From the NCBI RefSeq assembly GCF_017654505.1, contig NC_054535.1:49312848-49376847 (forward strand): 64,000 nucleotides of DNA, read 5' to 3'. How positions within the stretch are numbered: the stretch's first letter is position 1; each line of letters starts with the position of its first letter. This DNA comes from Polyodon spathula. Its lineage: Eukaryota; Chordata; Actinopteri; Acipenseriformes; Polyodontidae. A model generated the notes under the pieces. That model saw only the letters and a program-made list of their open reading frames with translations. It was not told the origin of the DNA and ran no database searches. Shown piece by piece: positions 51,400 through 62,992 of this stretch. Both the position numbers and the translations under genes were made by a program.

Positions 51400-51897
51400 A
51401 AAATTCACTACTGTCCCAAACTTTTTCCATTTGGACAATATGGCTCTGACTGTGGTTTCAACAACTTTTTTTCCGGAGGTCTTCAGGAATTTCTTTTGAT
51501 CATGCCATGATGTGCCTCTAGAACCTGTGTGCTGACAACTTCACTCTGATGGTAAGGGCCAAAGTTAGTCAGATTTATTTTGGTCAGGGCCTTACCCAAA
51601 TCAGGCCTGATTGTTAACCAAAGTATTGAAACAGCTTACCCTAATTATCCCTTTAATTGAGTTGAGTTAACTAGGGGGGCAATAACTTTTTCACACTTGA
51701 AGATTGCATGTTTGATTACCTTGCACACCAAACAAATGAAAGAAGCCCCAAACTTTGGTGTCATTTTTTTTTTCTCAGACTCCCTCTATATACTACTACA
51801 ACCCACAAAAAGATCTGACCAAATTCAATGTGAAAAATGTGCAAAAATGCAGAAAATCAGACAGGGGGCAAATACTTTTTCATGGCACTGTATATAT
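51400..51897. mobile_element. DNA transposon remnant (Tc1/mariner-type end)
   Basis: The right end CAAATACTTTTTCATGGCAC followed by TGTA resembles the common fish Tc1-type TIR. An inner AGGGGGGCAATAACTTTTTC block repeats the same motif. Degenerate coding remains only. Confidence 0.5.
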
Positions 51898-52479
51898 GGT
51901 GATCTGCAATATGTGTTGACTAGTTTCATTTTATACCTCTGAGTTTATTTTAATTAATGAGGTGTAAGTACATTAGTTGAAACAGTATTCACTACTAATG
52001 ATATTTTAAAAACAATTTGGGCAAGAGTAGTAAAACACATTATTAACCAGCCAGGCACAAGGTATTTTGCTTTACTACAGCAGATTAGATTCACTCGTGT
52101 GCCAGTTCTCTGCGCATGGAAAACAAATTTTAACAACATTTTACTAGTAATCTTCAAAGACAGCACAAGAACTTTATGCATAGCTAATTTACATATCAAC
52201 CCTCACCTTTCCCATTGATTTGCACGATGTTGAGTGAAAAATCCATTTACTCGAGTAAAATAAATTGAGCGAACAGAAACCCAAAAAATAATTTTACACA
52301 AGGCATTTTTCTCGTGTAAATGTCTCCAGTTAAAAAAAAAAACTTGCATGGAAACCCCATAATTGAGAGTGAGGATCATTAACTATTTGAGCACTGGGGT
52401 GAAAGCCACACCCAGAAGGGAAAACCAAGAGAGAAAACCAAAGGTCCACAAGAGTATTATCTGGTAGAAAATTATTTCT

Positions 52480-53690
52480 TATACTAGGTCAACCGAATCG
52501 GAGAATCCGAGGTTAAACAGCTGCTGGTACCCAAGCAAAAACGCTTAATAGTAATGCATTTGGCCCATATCCATTTGTTTGGATCACACTTGGGCAGGGA
52601 AAAGATGAGCCAGCACATTCTTAAACTATTTTTTTGGTTGATTATTTACAAGGACGTCAAACAATTTTGTAATTCCTGTCCTATATCAAAAAGTGAACCC
52701 CTTTTCACACTTTTAAGCCCAACTAGTCTCACTTCCCATAATAGAAGTACCATTTGATTATGTTGCCATGGACTTGGTTGGGCCAATAAACCGGTCAGCC
52801 AGGAGACATGAATTTGTGTTGGTTATAGTGGATTATGTTACTACAGTAGGTATCCCGAAGCTATTTCACTCTATAACACTGCCTCAAAAAGCATCACTAA
52901 AGAGTTGATGCAGTTGTTTTCGTGAGTAGGTATTCCCAAGGAGATCCTGACAGGATCTGTGCGATCTTCTTAAGATTAGGCCTATTCGCACTTCTGTTTA
53001 CCACCCACAAACTGATGGCCTCATAGAACGCTTCAACAAAACCTTAAAGAATATGTTGAAGAAGGTTATTAACAAAGATGGGAGGGATTGGGATCTTGCT
53101 GCCCTATTTGATGTTCACTAATGCGAAGTGCCCCAATCTTCGACAGGATTCTCCCCTTTCAATCTTATATGTGGTCATCAGCCCCAGGGAATTCTGTATA
53201 TTGCCAAGGAGATATGGGATGGTCAAGCCAACACAGGTAAAAATATGGGGAAAAATATGTGTTGGATATGGAGAACAGAATAAAAAGGGATACCCCAATT
53301 GTGGGAGAATACTTTGAGAAAGCGCAGGATGCCCATGCCCGTAATTATAATCAGAGGGTAATTTCAGACAGGAGACAGAGTCCTGGTATTTGTCCCCACC
53401 CCAGAGAGTAAGCTTGTTGCATGGTGGTGAGGGACCTTTGAGGTGACTGTTAATTACAAGGTCTCCAGTCTAAAAGAAAAAAAGAAACAAATATACCATA
53501 TGAACTTGCTAAAGTCATGGAAGAATCGAGAAACCTTTCTGCTGGCAAAAAGGGCTGAGGAGACTAATACTCTCATCTCTGTGATAAATAGCAGTCTCAA
53601 CTTAACTGAAGTACAATGCCAGGAAGTTAGAGAAATGGTTTTACGGAAAAATAATTTTTGCAACTGCACTTCCTGACTTCAGCCTAATTC
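52480..53690 (+). mobile_element. Ty3/Gypsy retrotransposon integrase remnant
   Basis: Integrase zinc-binding region MHLAHIHLFGSHLGREK ... CNSCPISKSEP (52551-52690, HHCC pattern). Core pieces follow: PFDYVAMDLVGPINRS (first Asp), VYHPQTDGLIERFNKTLKN (catalytic Glu region, about 52998-53054), and a C-terminal part with YHMNLLKSWKNRE (about 53495-53535). Several stops and shifts; no LTRs seen. It is an old fragment. Confidence 0.82.
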
Positions 53691-54095
53691 ATCGTGCTCC
53701 CATGACTACACTATCACACTGTGCAATAACGACTGTGTTAATCTCTACAGTATTGAATGCTTTAATTTATGCAATACTGTCTGCATTAACCCTCTGCTGT
53801 CCTATGTTGGACCTGGTCCAACATCGCGAAAATCCCTTTCCTGTCCATTGTCGGACTCTCTGTCCAACATTGCCGAAAACCATGATCTAACACAGCATGT
53901 GTTGCATTTAAGCCGGAAAAGGCTGAGGCGAGGTGTTCTCTAATCATCTTTGATCGGAAAGAAGGCAGAGACAGCCGAATAGACCATGTACAGGCTGAGC
54001 AAAGCCGAATTGAACAGATGGAGACTGAGACACACAGAGTGAGAATGGTGCAGAGAAGATAGAGAAAGTCAAGGCAGCCTAAAGAACTTGCACAG

Positions 54096-55134
54096 ATGAT
54101 GGATGAGGCAGAAAGTACAGACAAAAGCAGTTTGGATGATGATTTTGATCAATCTAGTGATGAGGAAGTTAATATTTCTCTTACTGAGGACTCTGAGGAA
54201 AGTGACCACGAACCAGACGCGCAGCTGGAGGGCGAATGGAGACGTGCATCGATAAGTGCAGATGCTTTCACAAAACTCCCATTTACTGTGGTAAATAAGG
54301 GATATCAAGGGAGTACTACTTTGAGAACTGCAGTGAAGTTTTTTCACCTTTTTTCACTAATGCTTTGTTTACTGAAATTGTAAATGAAACCAATAGATAA
54401 GCAAGTGTAAAACTAACGGGACTGCTGCGTCATAATTCTATTTGAAACTCCTGGAAACCTGTTACGTTACCAGAGATTAAGGCATTTTTTGGTGTTCTGC
54501 TGAATATGGGACTGAATGTAAAAACGGACATAAAAGAATATTTCTCAGAGGAATGGGATAACAGAATGCAGTTTTTCAAAGATGTATTCAAGAGATCACG
54601 TTTCTTGCAGATCTTTTGGATGCTGCACCTTTGCCCTCCCCCCACCCAGGTGCCTCAGGCTGCTTTTGTTAGCAGAGGACAAAAGGTCGGGAATGTGGTT
54701 AGCTACAAAATGCTGTGAGCTATTTATCCTAGGTATGAGAGCACCATTGGCTTCAAAGGAAGGATTATCTTCAAGTGCTAGAATCCTCAGAAGTCTATCA
54801 AGTGGGGGATGCGTGTGTTTATTTTAGCTGACTGTGAAACTGGTTATGTCTCTGCTATTGTTCCTTACTTTGGTAGCCCAACAACATACTCCATGTTGAG
54901 ACCTGACATGCCATTTTCATCAAGAATTGAAATGGAATGGAAAGCCACATTTCATTTCCAAAAATGAATCGAAGAGCACCAAAGACTTAGCAGTGTGCAG
55001 TGACAGAAAGATAAAAGGGGGGAGGAGAGAGACTGTATGCTTCTGCAAAACATGCTCAAGGCAGCCAGGGTTACACCCAGGTGACTGTTTGAAAGATGCC
55101 ATACTATGGACACATACAGATAATTTCTGTCACT
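54096..55134 (+). pseudogene. piggyBac (PGBD4-like) transposase remnant
   Basis: Starts with an acidic Ser/Asp-rich N-terminus (MMDEAESTDKSSLDDDFDQS). It continues in broken frames (PEIKAFFGVLLNMGLNVKTD-like region at 54468-54540) and ends with the Cys-rich VCFCKTCSRQPGLHPGDCL, the zinc-binding tail of piggyBac transposases. Many stops. Confidence 0.8.
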
Positions 55135-55330
55135 AAATGCCTTTTTTGTTTGCAAATCTCGCCTGGTGTAAAAAGTTATAACATTGATGAAAAATAGTTT
55201 TTAGTTATTTTTTTTTGGTTGTAGTAGTGTGTAATTGATTTGTAAAAAGTTTTGTACCTGTCTAAAGGTAATATAATCAAGCAAAAACTCAAATTTTGTG
55301 ACATTTTGTTACTTTTTTTTTCAATGTTCA

Positions 55331-55332
<2 letters not shown>

Positions 55333-55404
<72 letters not shown>
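55333..55404. repeat. (TA)n microsatellite inside the piggyBac element
   Basis: About 36 TA units. Confidence 0.95.
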
Positions 55405-55407
<3 letters not shown>

Positions 55408-55771
55408 ATGTTTTTTCTTAAAAAAAATTGGTACTGTTGTCTTTGTATAGGGTACCCTTTGGACTTGCACTGCTTTGTTACTTGTTTTAAGCAAATAAAG
55501 TCACTTTATTTCAATTTGAACAGCATGTGGTCTGAAATTTTATTTTGTTCACAAAAATTAATTGGACCAGACCAGCCGCAGAATAAATGGACTGCAAAGG
55601 GTTAATCTCTCCAGTATTGTATGCTTTAATCTGTGCAATACTGACTGTGTTAATTTCTCCAGTATTGAATGTGGGAGTGGGTAAAAGACGGACAGAGGCA
55701 AAAGTGCCCGGACGAGGCAATAAAACTGCTCAGATCTTCATCAGTCAACCAATGTAATACACTCTCCCTGT

Positions 55772-58370
55772 ACATTACACACCAACAGGAATTATCATTA
55801 TGGCTTTTTTCCTACATAGATATTTATGCTTCCAGACACAAACATTAATAATCACTTGTGGTGCTGAAGACAGCTCCCCGTTCTAACAATGCAAGACAAG
55901 AAAGTTTTACAATCTCTGCGCCACTCATATGCAATTTGAGTAATTGTTGTAGTAATAAAAACAACAACAACAATAATAACAAAGCAGACAGAATGACAGT
56001 TCAATGTCACCCTTTGATCTTTTGATCCATATATTTACCTGTATAAACATCCCTGTGATCTTTCTCCAGTTCCAAGTCTGGCATTACCTGTGAATATTAT
56101 TCTGTATGAGCCACATCCAAGATTTTGATCCTACGTGTGTTTACAAATGTATTTGTCTTATTGCACTTTTTTTTTTTACTTGTATGTATGTCGAGTATTG
56201 GGTTATACATTGTATGGTTCTTTGCACATTCTTTGATTGAGTTTGTATTGTATTTATTGAAGTGTGGGCTGAAGGGATTGACTGACGACTCGTGTAACCA
56301 AATAAAGCCAGACTAGAACTCTAATAGTGTCTTTCTGTCTTTTACGGAAAGTGAGAAAAAAAAAAGTCATTTTAAAACTGTCCATATACACGTAAATAAC
56401 AAATAGCCACTAATCAAAATAAAGGATGGTATATTTGTGGACTGCTTTTTGGTTTTCCCAACCAGTTTGAATGACATATACCTACACCTAATGCGATGGC
56501 AGTGAAAAGTATAAAAAAAAGAATGCCAATTAAATACTGTGCTGTAATTAATATACGCATTCTTCAAACCAGTAGCCAAATGACAGCAAGCTTGGGAGAC
56601 ATCATCCAGCTTGCAATTATTTTTTATCAACAGACTTAGTAATATACTGGATAGCCTAGACATTTAAATTACACAGTACTAAATGACTGACTTGACAGGG
56701 TCTGGCGGTCAATAAATACTGTCACGCGGTACTGCAGAATTCGAACACTTTTTTCTTTTTCTCAGGTGAACCTTGTCCACAGACATTTTGAATGGCATTA
56801 TGACTGTCAAGGCCAGCTTCAGACCAATGAAGCAAATGATCCAGTCTGCAAATGTGTCGATGTGTGACCATAAGAAGTATATGAGACCTAAACGCCTGCT
56901 AACTGGAGACCATCTCATAGTGAGTATGGAGGACAGGGCTAACAATAATCTGCAAGATAGAACCAACTGCAAGTTAACCTTGTGCAGATAGCCTGCAGGT
57001 GGGTGCTAACGATTATCTCAATTGCAATGAACACAATGTAACAGCAGTCTGTCCCCTTGAGGTGTGTAAAATTGATACAAAGTTAAATTCCAGCAATTCT
57101 TCAGACTAAGTATAGAACTGTCATATGAGCAGGAAAGCTAAATGTATTTCCCAGCTAGAGGTAATTAAATGAGTGAAATGTTAATTGTATATTAAAATTA
57201 ATACATTTGTAAATGTATCACGAAAACCTTTATAGCTGTATATGAAGCATTCCATTCCACATGAACATTCTGATACTAATCTGTGACAAGTTTTACTTGC
57301 AATACTGTCTCCAATTAGAAAGTTTTTTAATTAATACAAATAATGCATTTCTTTCAATCCCATGTCTTGCCCCACTGGTTTTGTTCTTACACCACAGATA
57401 GCTCATATCAGACTCTAGTCAACACGGTAATCACTTCAAACAAAACTCAATACTACTAAGCACCATAACATACGAAGAGCGCAACATTTTACTTACAGTA
57501 TGAAAAAAATGAAAAAAATCTCTACAACTAAACACACATCTCAGTGTTAGCATCATCAATCGCATCTAGTGTTAAAGCTGTAGGCACTGTGACAACCAAC
57601 CCCGGTCTCTCCTATAGACCTGAATAAAGTGTACTATAAAACAAATTTGTGAATAAGATATTTACAGTCAGTAAGCCGGATAGCGTCTAAAAGTTACAAT
57701 ACCTGCTACAAAATGGGAGCTAGGATTTATTTTTGTTTTGTATTGTTTGTTAAAGGAAGCCATGTTCCCACTTAAAAAAGGGCACTGCACAACAAATAAA
57801 CATACAGGTACTGTCCTCTTTAAACCTGTCCTTACTGTTACTGTACGTGAAGAAGCTTTGTCACAAGTTGTAATTATGAAAACTTTTTTTACATTGTTAA
57901 TGTATAATTGTATTGCCATACTTGTAGTAAACCAGCCATTTTCTGCGTGTTACATTTGAAATGTGTGATACTTTTCTGTGGATTCATAGCACACGCTGTG
58001 GATTAGTGAATCAACAATACTACGCCACACTCCCCTTCTCTTCAAAGCCACACAGCCACTATTAGTTAGAAGATTCATAGGATTGATCAGTCAAAGGGTG
58101 GCATCACAGAAATGTTTGAATTAACTGCCGGTCTGGAGGTTAGCTGGCATTGAACTGCCATTCTGTCTGCTTTGTTATTATTGTTGTTGTTGTTTTTATT
58201 ACTATAATTAATACGAGGGGCGCAGAGATTGTAAAGCTTCTTTCTTGCATTGCTAGAACGGGGAGCTGTCTTCAGCACCAGAAGTACTGTTTCAGTCTGA
58301 AAGCACAAACATTTATTGAGGAAAAAAAGCCATAATGATAATTCCTGTTGGTGTGTAATTCAATCAGCAC
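55772..58370. mobile_element. 2.6-kb element or fold-back with ~250-bp inverted repeats
   Basis: 55772-56030 and 58085-58370 are reverse complements over most of their length (ATTACACACCAACAGGAATT, GCTGAAGACAGCTCCCCGTT, AACAAAGCAGACAGAATG). The intervening 2.05 kb shows no recognised transposase. The outer ends are unclear. Confidence 0.7.
56031..58084. other. Spacer of the inverted repeat, no gene recognised
   Basis: The only gene-like stretch is 56766-56867 on the + strand: after TTTTCTCAG it reads VNLVHRHFEWHYDCQGQLQT and NEANDPVCKCVDV before TGA, and is followed by KKYMRPKRLLTGDHL in another frame. The origin is unknown. Confidence 0.35.
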
Positions 58371-58729
58371 TTCCGATGTCATCTCGCTCCCACGCTGAGG
58401 CCAGCTGTCAATCACGAGAACTCTACCACACCCTCTGAAATTCAGCAGGATCATTCACTCAAGGCATGGATGCAAGAGTAAGAACACAAAACAAATGAAA
58501 TATTTTCACATACTATGTTGTGATCAAACAATAATTCAGTAGTGAATAAAGAAACCTAATACATGCTAAATCATAATAATAATCTAAGTGATACTAAATG
58601 ACAAGCAAAATTGTTTTAGCTCAGTGGTCCTCAAAGTAATTTGGGCACAGGCATAAATTGATCTTACTTGGCTGTTTGCAGGCACGCTGACTATTGCATA
58701 GGTTCTTCTCTTACACACTGCCTTCTTGT

Positions 58730-58734
<5 letters not shown>

Positions 58735-58806
<72 letters not shown>
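58735..58806. repeat. (TA)n microsatellite
   Basis: Inside hAT copy 2. Confidence 0.95.
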
Positions 58807-58808
<2 letters not shown>

Positions 58809-58861
58809 CTTATTGTCAAAATCACCCAATAAGAATCAATAAGAGTTAAATCACCCATTTT

Positions 58862-58894
58862 ATATATTATATATATATATATATACACAACACA

Positions 58895-58969
<75 letters not shown>
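58862..58969. repeat. Interrupted (TA)n microsatellite
   Basis: Two TA runs separated by CACAACACATAATAT. Confidence 0.95.
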
Positions 58970-58971
<2 letters not shown>

Positions 58972-59844
58972 TTTAAGAGTTTTAGTGGGTTATTCTTGGT
59001 TCACTGATAAGACCAAGTCTCAGGAAGTAATTGTGCGTGCTGCGGTTATTCTTTAAATAATTTATATAAAATACGCAATGCAATTATTTGTAAATATCAT
59101 GTTTACACAGATAATGATGAACAAAAGTGTAGATAGTGTCTCGCTTTGTTTCAATTTGACAAATTTGTCAACACTGTTTTAAAGATCGCTCATCTCCAGT
59201 ACAATTATTCAGAGAAAGTACTGAAATTTATTATTTTTCTCATAACGGTTGGCGGAATTGAGTGCTTACCCAGCATAGTAACACCCACCTCTGCTTACAT
59301 CTGATTGGACAGCTGTCAGATCTGTCACTTTCCCACTGACTATTCATTTGCCTTCATTTTTCATGCAGAATACCGTGAGCAGCCTCTGCTTGCTTATGAT
59401 TGGACAACTGCATAAAACTTGGCAGATATTTAAATCTCTTATTGGTTAAACTTATTGTCAGTAACTGTAACTGAAACAGACACAGTTTATGTCCCACCCA
59501 GCTAACTTATGATTGGGCTACTGCAGAGACAATACTTTTCAATTGGTGGATCGTATCTCAAAAGCCATAAAAAAAAAAAAAAAAAAAAATTTGAGTATGT
59601 ACAAGCATAGCATAAGAGAGCAGCACTGTCAACAGACTGCTGTGGCGCTTTTGCTGGAAAATGTGTTCATAGCTTTCTTTATTTTCCCACACTACGACTA
59701 GCCAGAAGTGTGTTCATGACCCATAATTTAAAAACAGCTGCCGCGGGCACGAAGGCCTGGCTTCGCTGCCACAAATTTGCCCGCAGGCACGATTTTGAGG
59801 ACCACTGTTTTAGCTGGATTGGCTGGTCTGTCACTGACTTTGGG

Positions 59845-59847
<3 letters not shown>

Positions 59848-59901
<54 letters not shown>

Positions 59902-60043
59902 TCTGATTGTGGTTAACCAAGCACTCCATACAAAAGTCTCAGGGGGGTTCTTTTGTTTTGCATGGTATGTATTATCTCGATACAGACTTAATAGAATGAC
60001 TCCAGACTCCAAATTTTACTTTTGTTTTTGTTCAAAGGATATT
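59848..60043. repeat. (ATT)n plus dispersed repeat, copy 2
   Basis: Matches 51104-51330; lies just outside hAT copy 2. Confidence 0.7.
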
Positions 60044-60050
60044 TCTTTAA

Positions 60051-60276
60051 CCCTTTCAGGACCAAGCATTTTTTCAGGGGGACGCTCCCCCAGGTCTAGG
60101 TTTTTATTTGACTCTCTTCCTATAAAAAGTCACAAAAAATCTTTTTTTTTTACAATAGCATCTGGGAAATTGCGTCCTTTTTTCAAAATGGATTTTTGCC
60201 ATGCAATGTGTTTTAAACCTGTTTTACTATGAAAAAGAATATTTTAAACAGCATTGAATAAATGGACTGCAAAGAG
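60051..60276. mobile_element. piggyBac-type MITE (226 bp), TTAA flanks
   Basis: TTAA 60047-60050 and 60277-60280. Left CCCTTTCAGGACC, right AATGGACTGCAAAGAG, the same right end as the 53790 element. A subterminal palindrome GGGGGACGCTCCCCC follows the left end. Confidence 0.85.
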
Positions 60277-60379
60277 TTAATATAGTTGAGCTCTCTGCCA
60301 AATATGGAGGCACCATATTTTTTGAGTACGACAAGTAAGACGAACTTGACTCGCTTTAGATAACACTCTTATAGACTGG

Positions 60380-61190
60380 TCCCAACCTGAACCTGACCTC
60401 TTCAATAGGTTTTTCAGTGGCTTCCGCACAAATGCTTGTGGTGTATCTGCTTCCACCGCCTATTCCACCTACTCTGCCCCAAAGTCACATCCTCATCGGC
60501 TTCATCTCATCCAGTCCCTGCTGTCAACTCTCCTCTCTTCAGGAACCTTCTCCCAGAAGTTACGATAAATCCACAACCATTCTCTAACTATTCTATATAG
60601 TCACTGGGGCCCAATATGGCTGAAAAAATCTTATTCTTCAACGATTAATCGATCAACCATACATATTAATAAAAGCCCCCCCCCCCCCCCCCTCCCCCCC
60701 CATTATGCAGCTTCAGAGCCACCTTGTTTGGATTTCAGTTACCAATAATTTCATTTTGTAAGCACGCTGTCTTCCAGGTATATCTAATAATGCTGACAAT
60801 GCTCTTTCTCGCCTACTTTCCCTGGTTCACATTGAATGGTTGTTCCTCCATTCAGCAATCTGATACTGAACCAAAGTCTTCTCTTTGTAATCTCTCCTCT
60901 TTGTCTTTATTTGTCCCTATCCCACTATCTTTCCTGCTGCAACTCCAGCCTTTCTCATCCTCTGTTCATCAATGCTAACCGTAATATCATAACACATTAG
61001 TTTTCTACTCTTCATTCCTCTTTTTTTTTAAAAGCTGGTCTGCCACCTCAGGTCTATTCCCATCATTCCTTTCGTATAGGTCTGAGTTCCTTATCAAAAA
61101 AATGGGGTTCTGGTGTTATGCTGGTCTGCCATGGAACCTTACATTCATTTTTCACTTCCTGATATTTATTCGGCCCAACAGAATATTGCT
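60380..61190 (+). mobile_element. Possible tyrosine-recombinase (DIRS/Ngaro or Crypton) remnant
   Basis: Broken frames recall a retroelement tyrosine recombinase: LLSTLLSSGTFSQKLR (about 60520), MLTMLFLAYFPWF (about 60790) and YSHHSFRIGLSSLSKKWGSG (about 61055-61110), the latter with the HxxR-type block. No YR tyrosine is clear. Tentative. Confidence 0.35.
60676..60710. repeat. Poly(C) tract
   Basis: Long C run with one T; together with 1237-1263 an unusual base run for this AT-rich window. Confidence 0.85.
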
Positions 61191-61290
61191 AGTATGCCTG
61201 GAGTGGAGGCCATCGCTCCGCCAGGACCAACAGACGTTTCGTCCCAATCAAAGGTGGGTTTTTCCTCTCCACTGAGTGGGTGAGATTAGT

Positions 61291-61295
<5 letters not shown>

Positions 61296-61376
<81 letters not shown>
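61296..61376. repeat. (TA)n microsatellite
   Basis: About 40 TA units. Confidence 0.95.
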
Positions 61377-61379
<3 letters not shown>

Positions 61380-61911
61380 CCATTGAAGTCACCTCCTTTT
61401 GGGTGGAAAACTAAGTCAGGAAAGGTCCAAACGAAGAGATGTACAATCTCCATCTAAAAAAAATCCTCCTCTATTTATTGCAACTAGTTATCCTGTTTCT
61501 TTACTAACCCTTATTTTTATTTGTATTTTGCATTGATGGTGCAGATGCCAGGAGCTGGGGGTCATCTTCTGGGGACAAGTGATGGTCGTTTCCCAACCTT
61601 AGGCCAGGCCGAGCTGGCCTCGACCTCCGAGAGGAAGGTTCTCCGAGATCCAGAAGGTACCCCCGGCCAAATTTATTTTAACAATCTATCATTCCAACTT
61701 CCCCTAGGGGCAGAATTCACATAGCTGCTTCCCCTTTGTACCCAGACACTCCTCCCTGCAAACAACCTGTCACCTAATATGGTCACCTTCCGGTTTCCAC
61801 CTATGTCAATGTGGTCCATCAAGGAGGCAGCGTACCACGATCCTTACACAGCGCCTTTTCTTGTTGGGAGGGAGATTTACAACATCCTTTCTCTCTCTAT
61901 CACACCACACC

Positions 61912-61913
<2 letters not shown>

Positions 61914-61986
<73 letters not shown>
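61914..61986. repeat. (TA)n microsatellite
   Basis: About 36 TA units. Confidence 0.95.
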
Positions 61987-61987
<1 letters not shown>

Positions 61988-62500
61988 TGGCAAAAGGTAA
62001 GGGCATCTGGCAGAGCCTTCTTTAAACTCGATTTTGATGGGTATGTAAAAGGATTGGCCATTTCAAAAAGGATTGGGATGTCATTTCATATGCTCCGCGT
62101 TTGTATGACAGAATTTTTTTGTCCAAGTTTCGTGAAAATCCTTGCTGTAGTTTTTAAGTTACAGAATTGCGCAAATGAGTTTTTTAGCACTAAAATAACT
62201 CAAACGGCTGCTAGTTTAAACACCATATCGGGCAGACGGATAGTACTCCTTGACTAGGTGTGCCTTTTTTTGGAACAGGAAAAATGAGTGTTTAGCGAGT
62301 TATTTAAATTTATTCGGATGCACGGTTTAATTTTTGCTAACTGATAAGTTGTGCATGCATAGTCTGGCTCCACCACCAAAAGTAAGTTAGTGGATATTCG
62401 CCAGTTTAATAATTCTCTGTGGGTAATTTTTATTTGAATTCCTTAAATCACTTATGTCTTCTGGCTCTTGTGGATCCTAACCTTTATCCATTTAATTTAA

Positions 62501-62988
62501 CCCTTTGCGGTCATGTCGGACCAGGTCCGACATTACAATTTTCCCTTTTCAGTCCAATGTCGGACCCTGCCGACATCATCAAAAAGACGTCAAGCACAGG
62601 TCTCTAGTCATTTTTTCTCCGGAAAAAGCTGAGAAAACCGTTCAATGGCTGAGTGAGACCGATAGGAGCCCCATGCACCATAGAGATAACACGGACATAA
62701 ACAAAGGAGATAGCTGCTTCTGCATCCAGCACTCAAGGAATATCACAGACATTTGCAGAGCTTTTTGAGATGTTATAGTAATACAGTAATGACTTGGATC
62801 AGATTACTGAGGAGTTTGGTGATAAAACGAGTGATCAGGAGTGGATTTATCAGTATGCACGTCTATAAAGAGGTATGCGATTCAATGCCTTTTGAACCTG
62901 TTTTAGAGCGTATAAAATAAACAGCGTATGTGAAAATAAATTGGACCTGACACGCCTGACAAGCACTGAATAAATGGACAGCAAAGAG
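62501..62988. mobile_element. piggyBac-type MITE (488 bp), TTAA flanks
   Basis: TTAA 62497-62500 and 62989-62992. Left CCCTTTGCGGTC, right AATGGACAGCAAAGAG. A subterminal palindrome GTCGGACCAGGTCCGAC lies just inside the left end. Confidence 0.88.
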
Positions 62989-62992
62989 TTAA

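Larger units (their letters stand above)
53790..55601 (+). mobile_element. piggyBac element with TTAA duplication, degenerate transposase
   Basis: TTAA at 53786-53789 and 55602-55605. TIRs CCCTCTGCTGTCC / GGACTGCAAAGGG. An 1812-bp element carrying a broken piggyBac transposase and a (TA)n array. Confidence 0.9.
53721..55690. repeat. 48-bp minisatellite split by a piggyBac element
   Basis: Units of about 48 bp (TTAATCTCTCCAGTATTGAA, then TGCTTTAAT, then GCAATACTG) lie at 53721-53789 and continue at 55602-55670 on the other side of the element. Confidence 0.8.
58622..59807. mobile_element. hAT nonautonomous element, copy 2, perfect 8-bp TSD
   Basis: Same ends as copy 1 (CAGTGGTCCTCAAA / TTTTGAGGACCACTG), flanked by TTTTAGCT at 58614-58621 and 59808-59815. 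Longer than copy 1 because of two (TA)n arrays, an inserted block near 58970-59060 and a short internal duplication near the right end (GGCACGAAGGCC, GGCACGATTTTG). Confidence 0.88.

Noticed and set aside
56766..56867. Exon-like stretch between TTTTCTCAG and a TGA
   Set aside because: As a host gene (for example the next syntenic gene STOX2) it does not match what I remember, and no partner exons were found.
59710..60232. ORFs with poly-Ile, poly-Leu or poly-Asn
   Set aside because: Translations of an (ATT)n array, not proteins.
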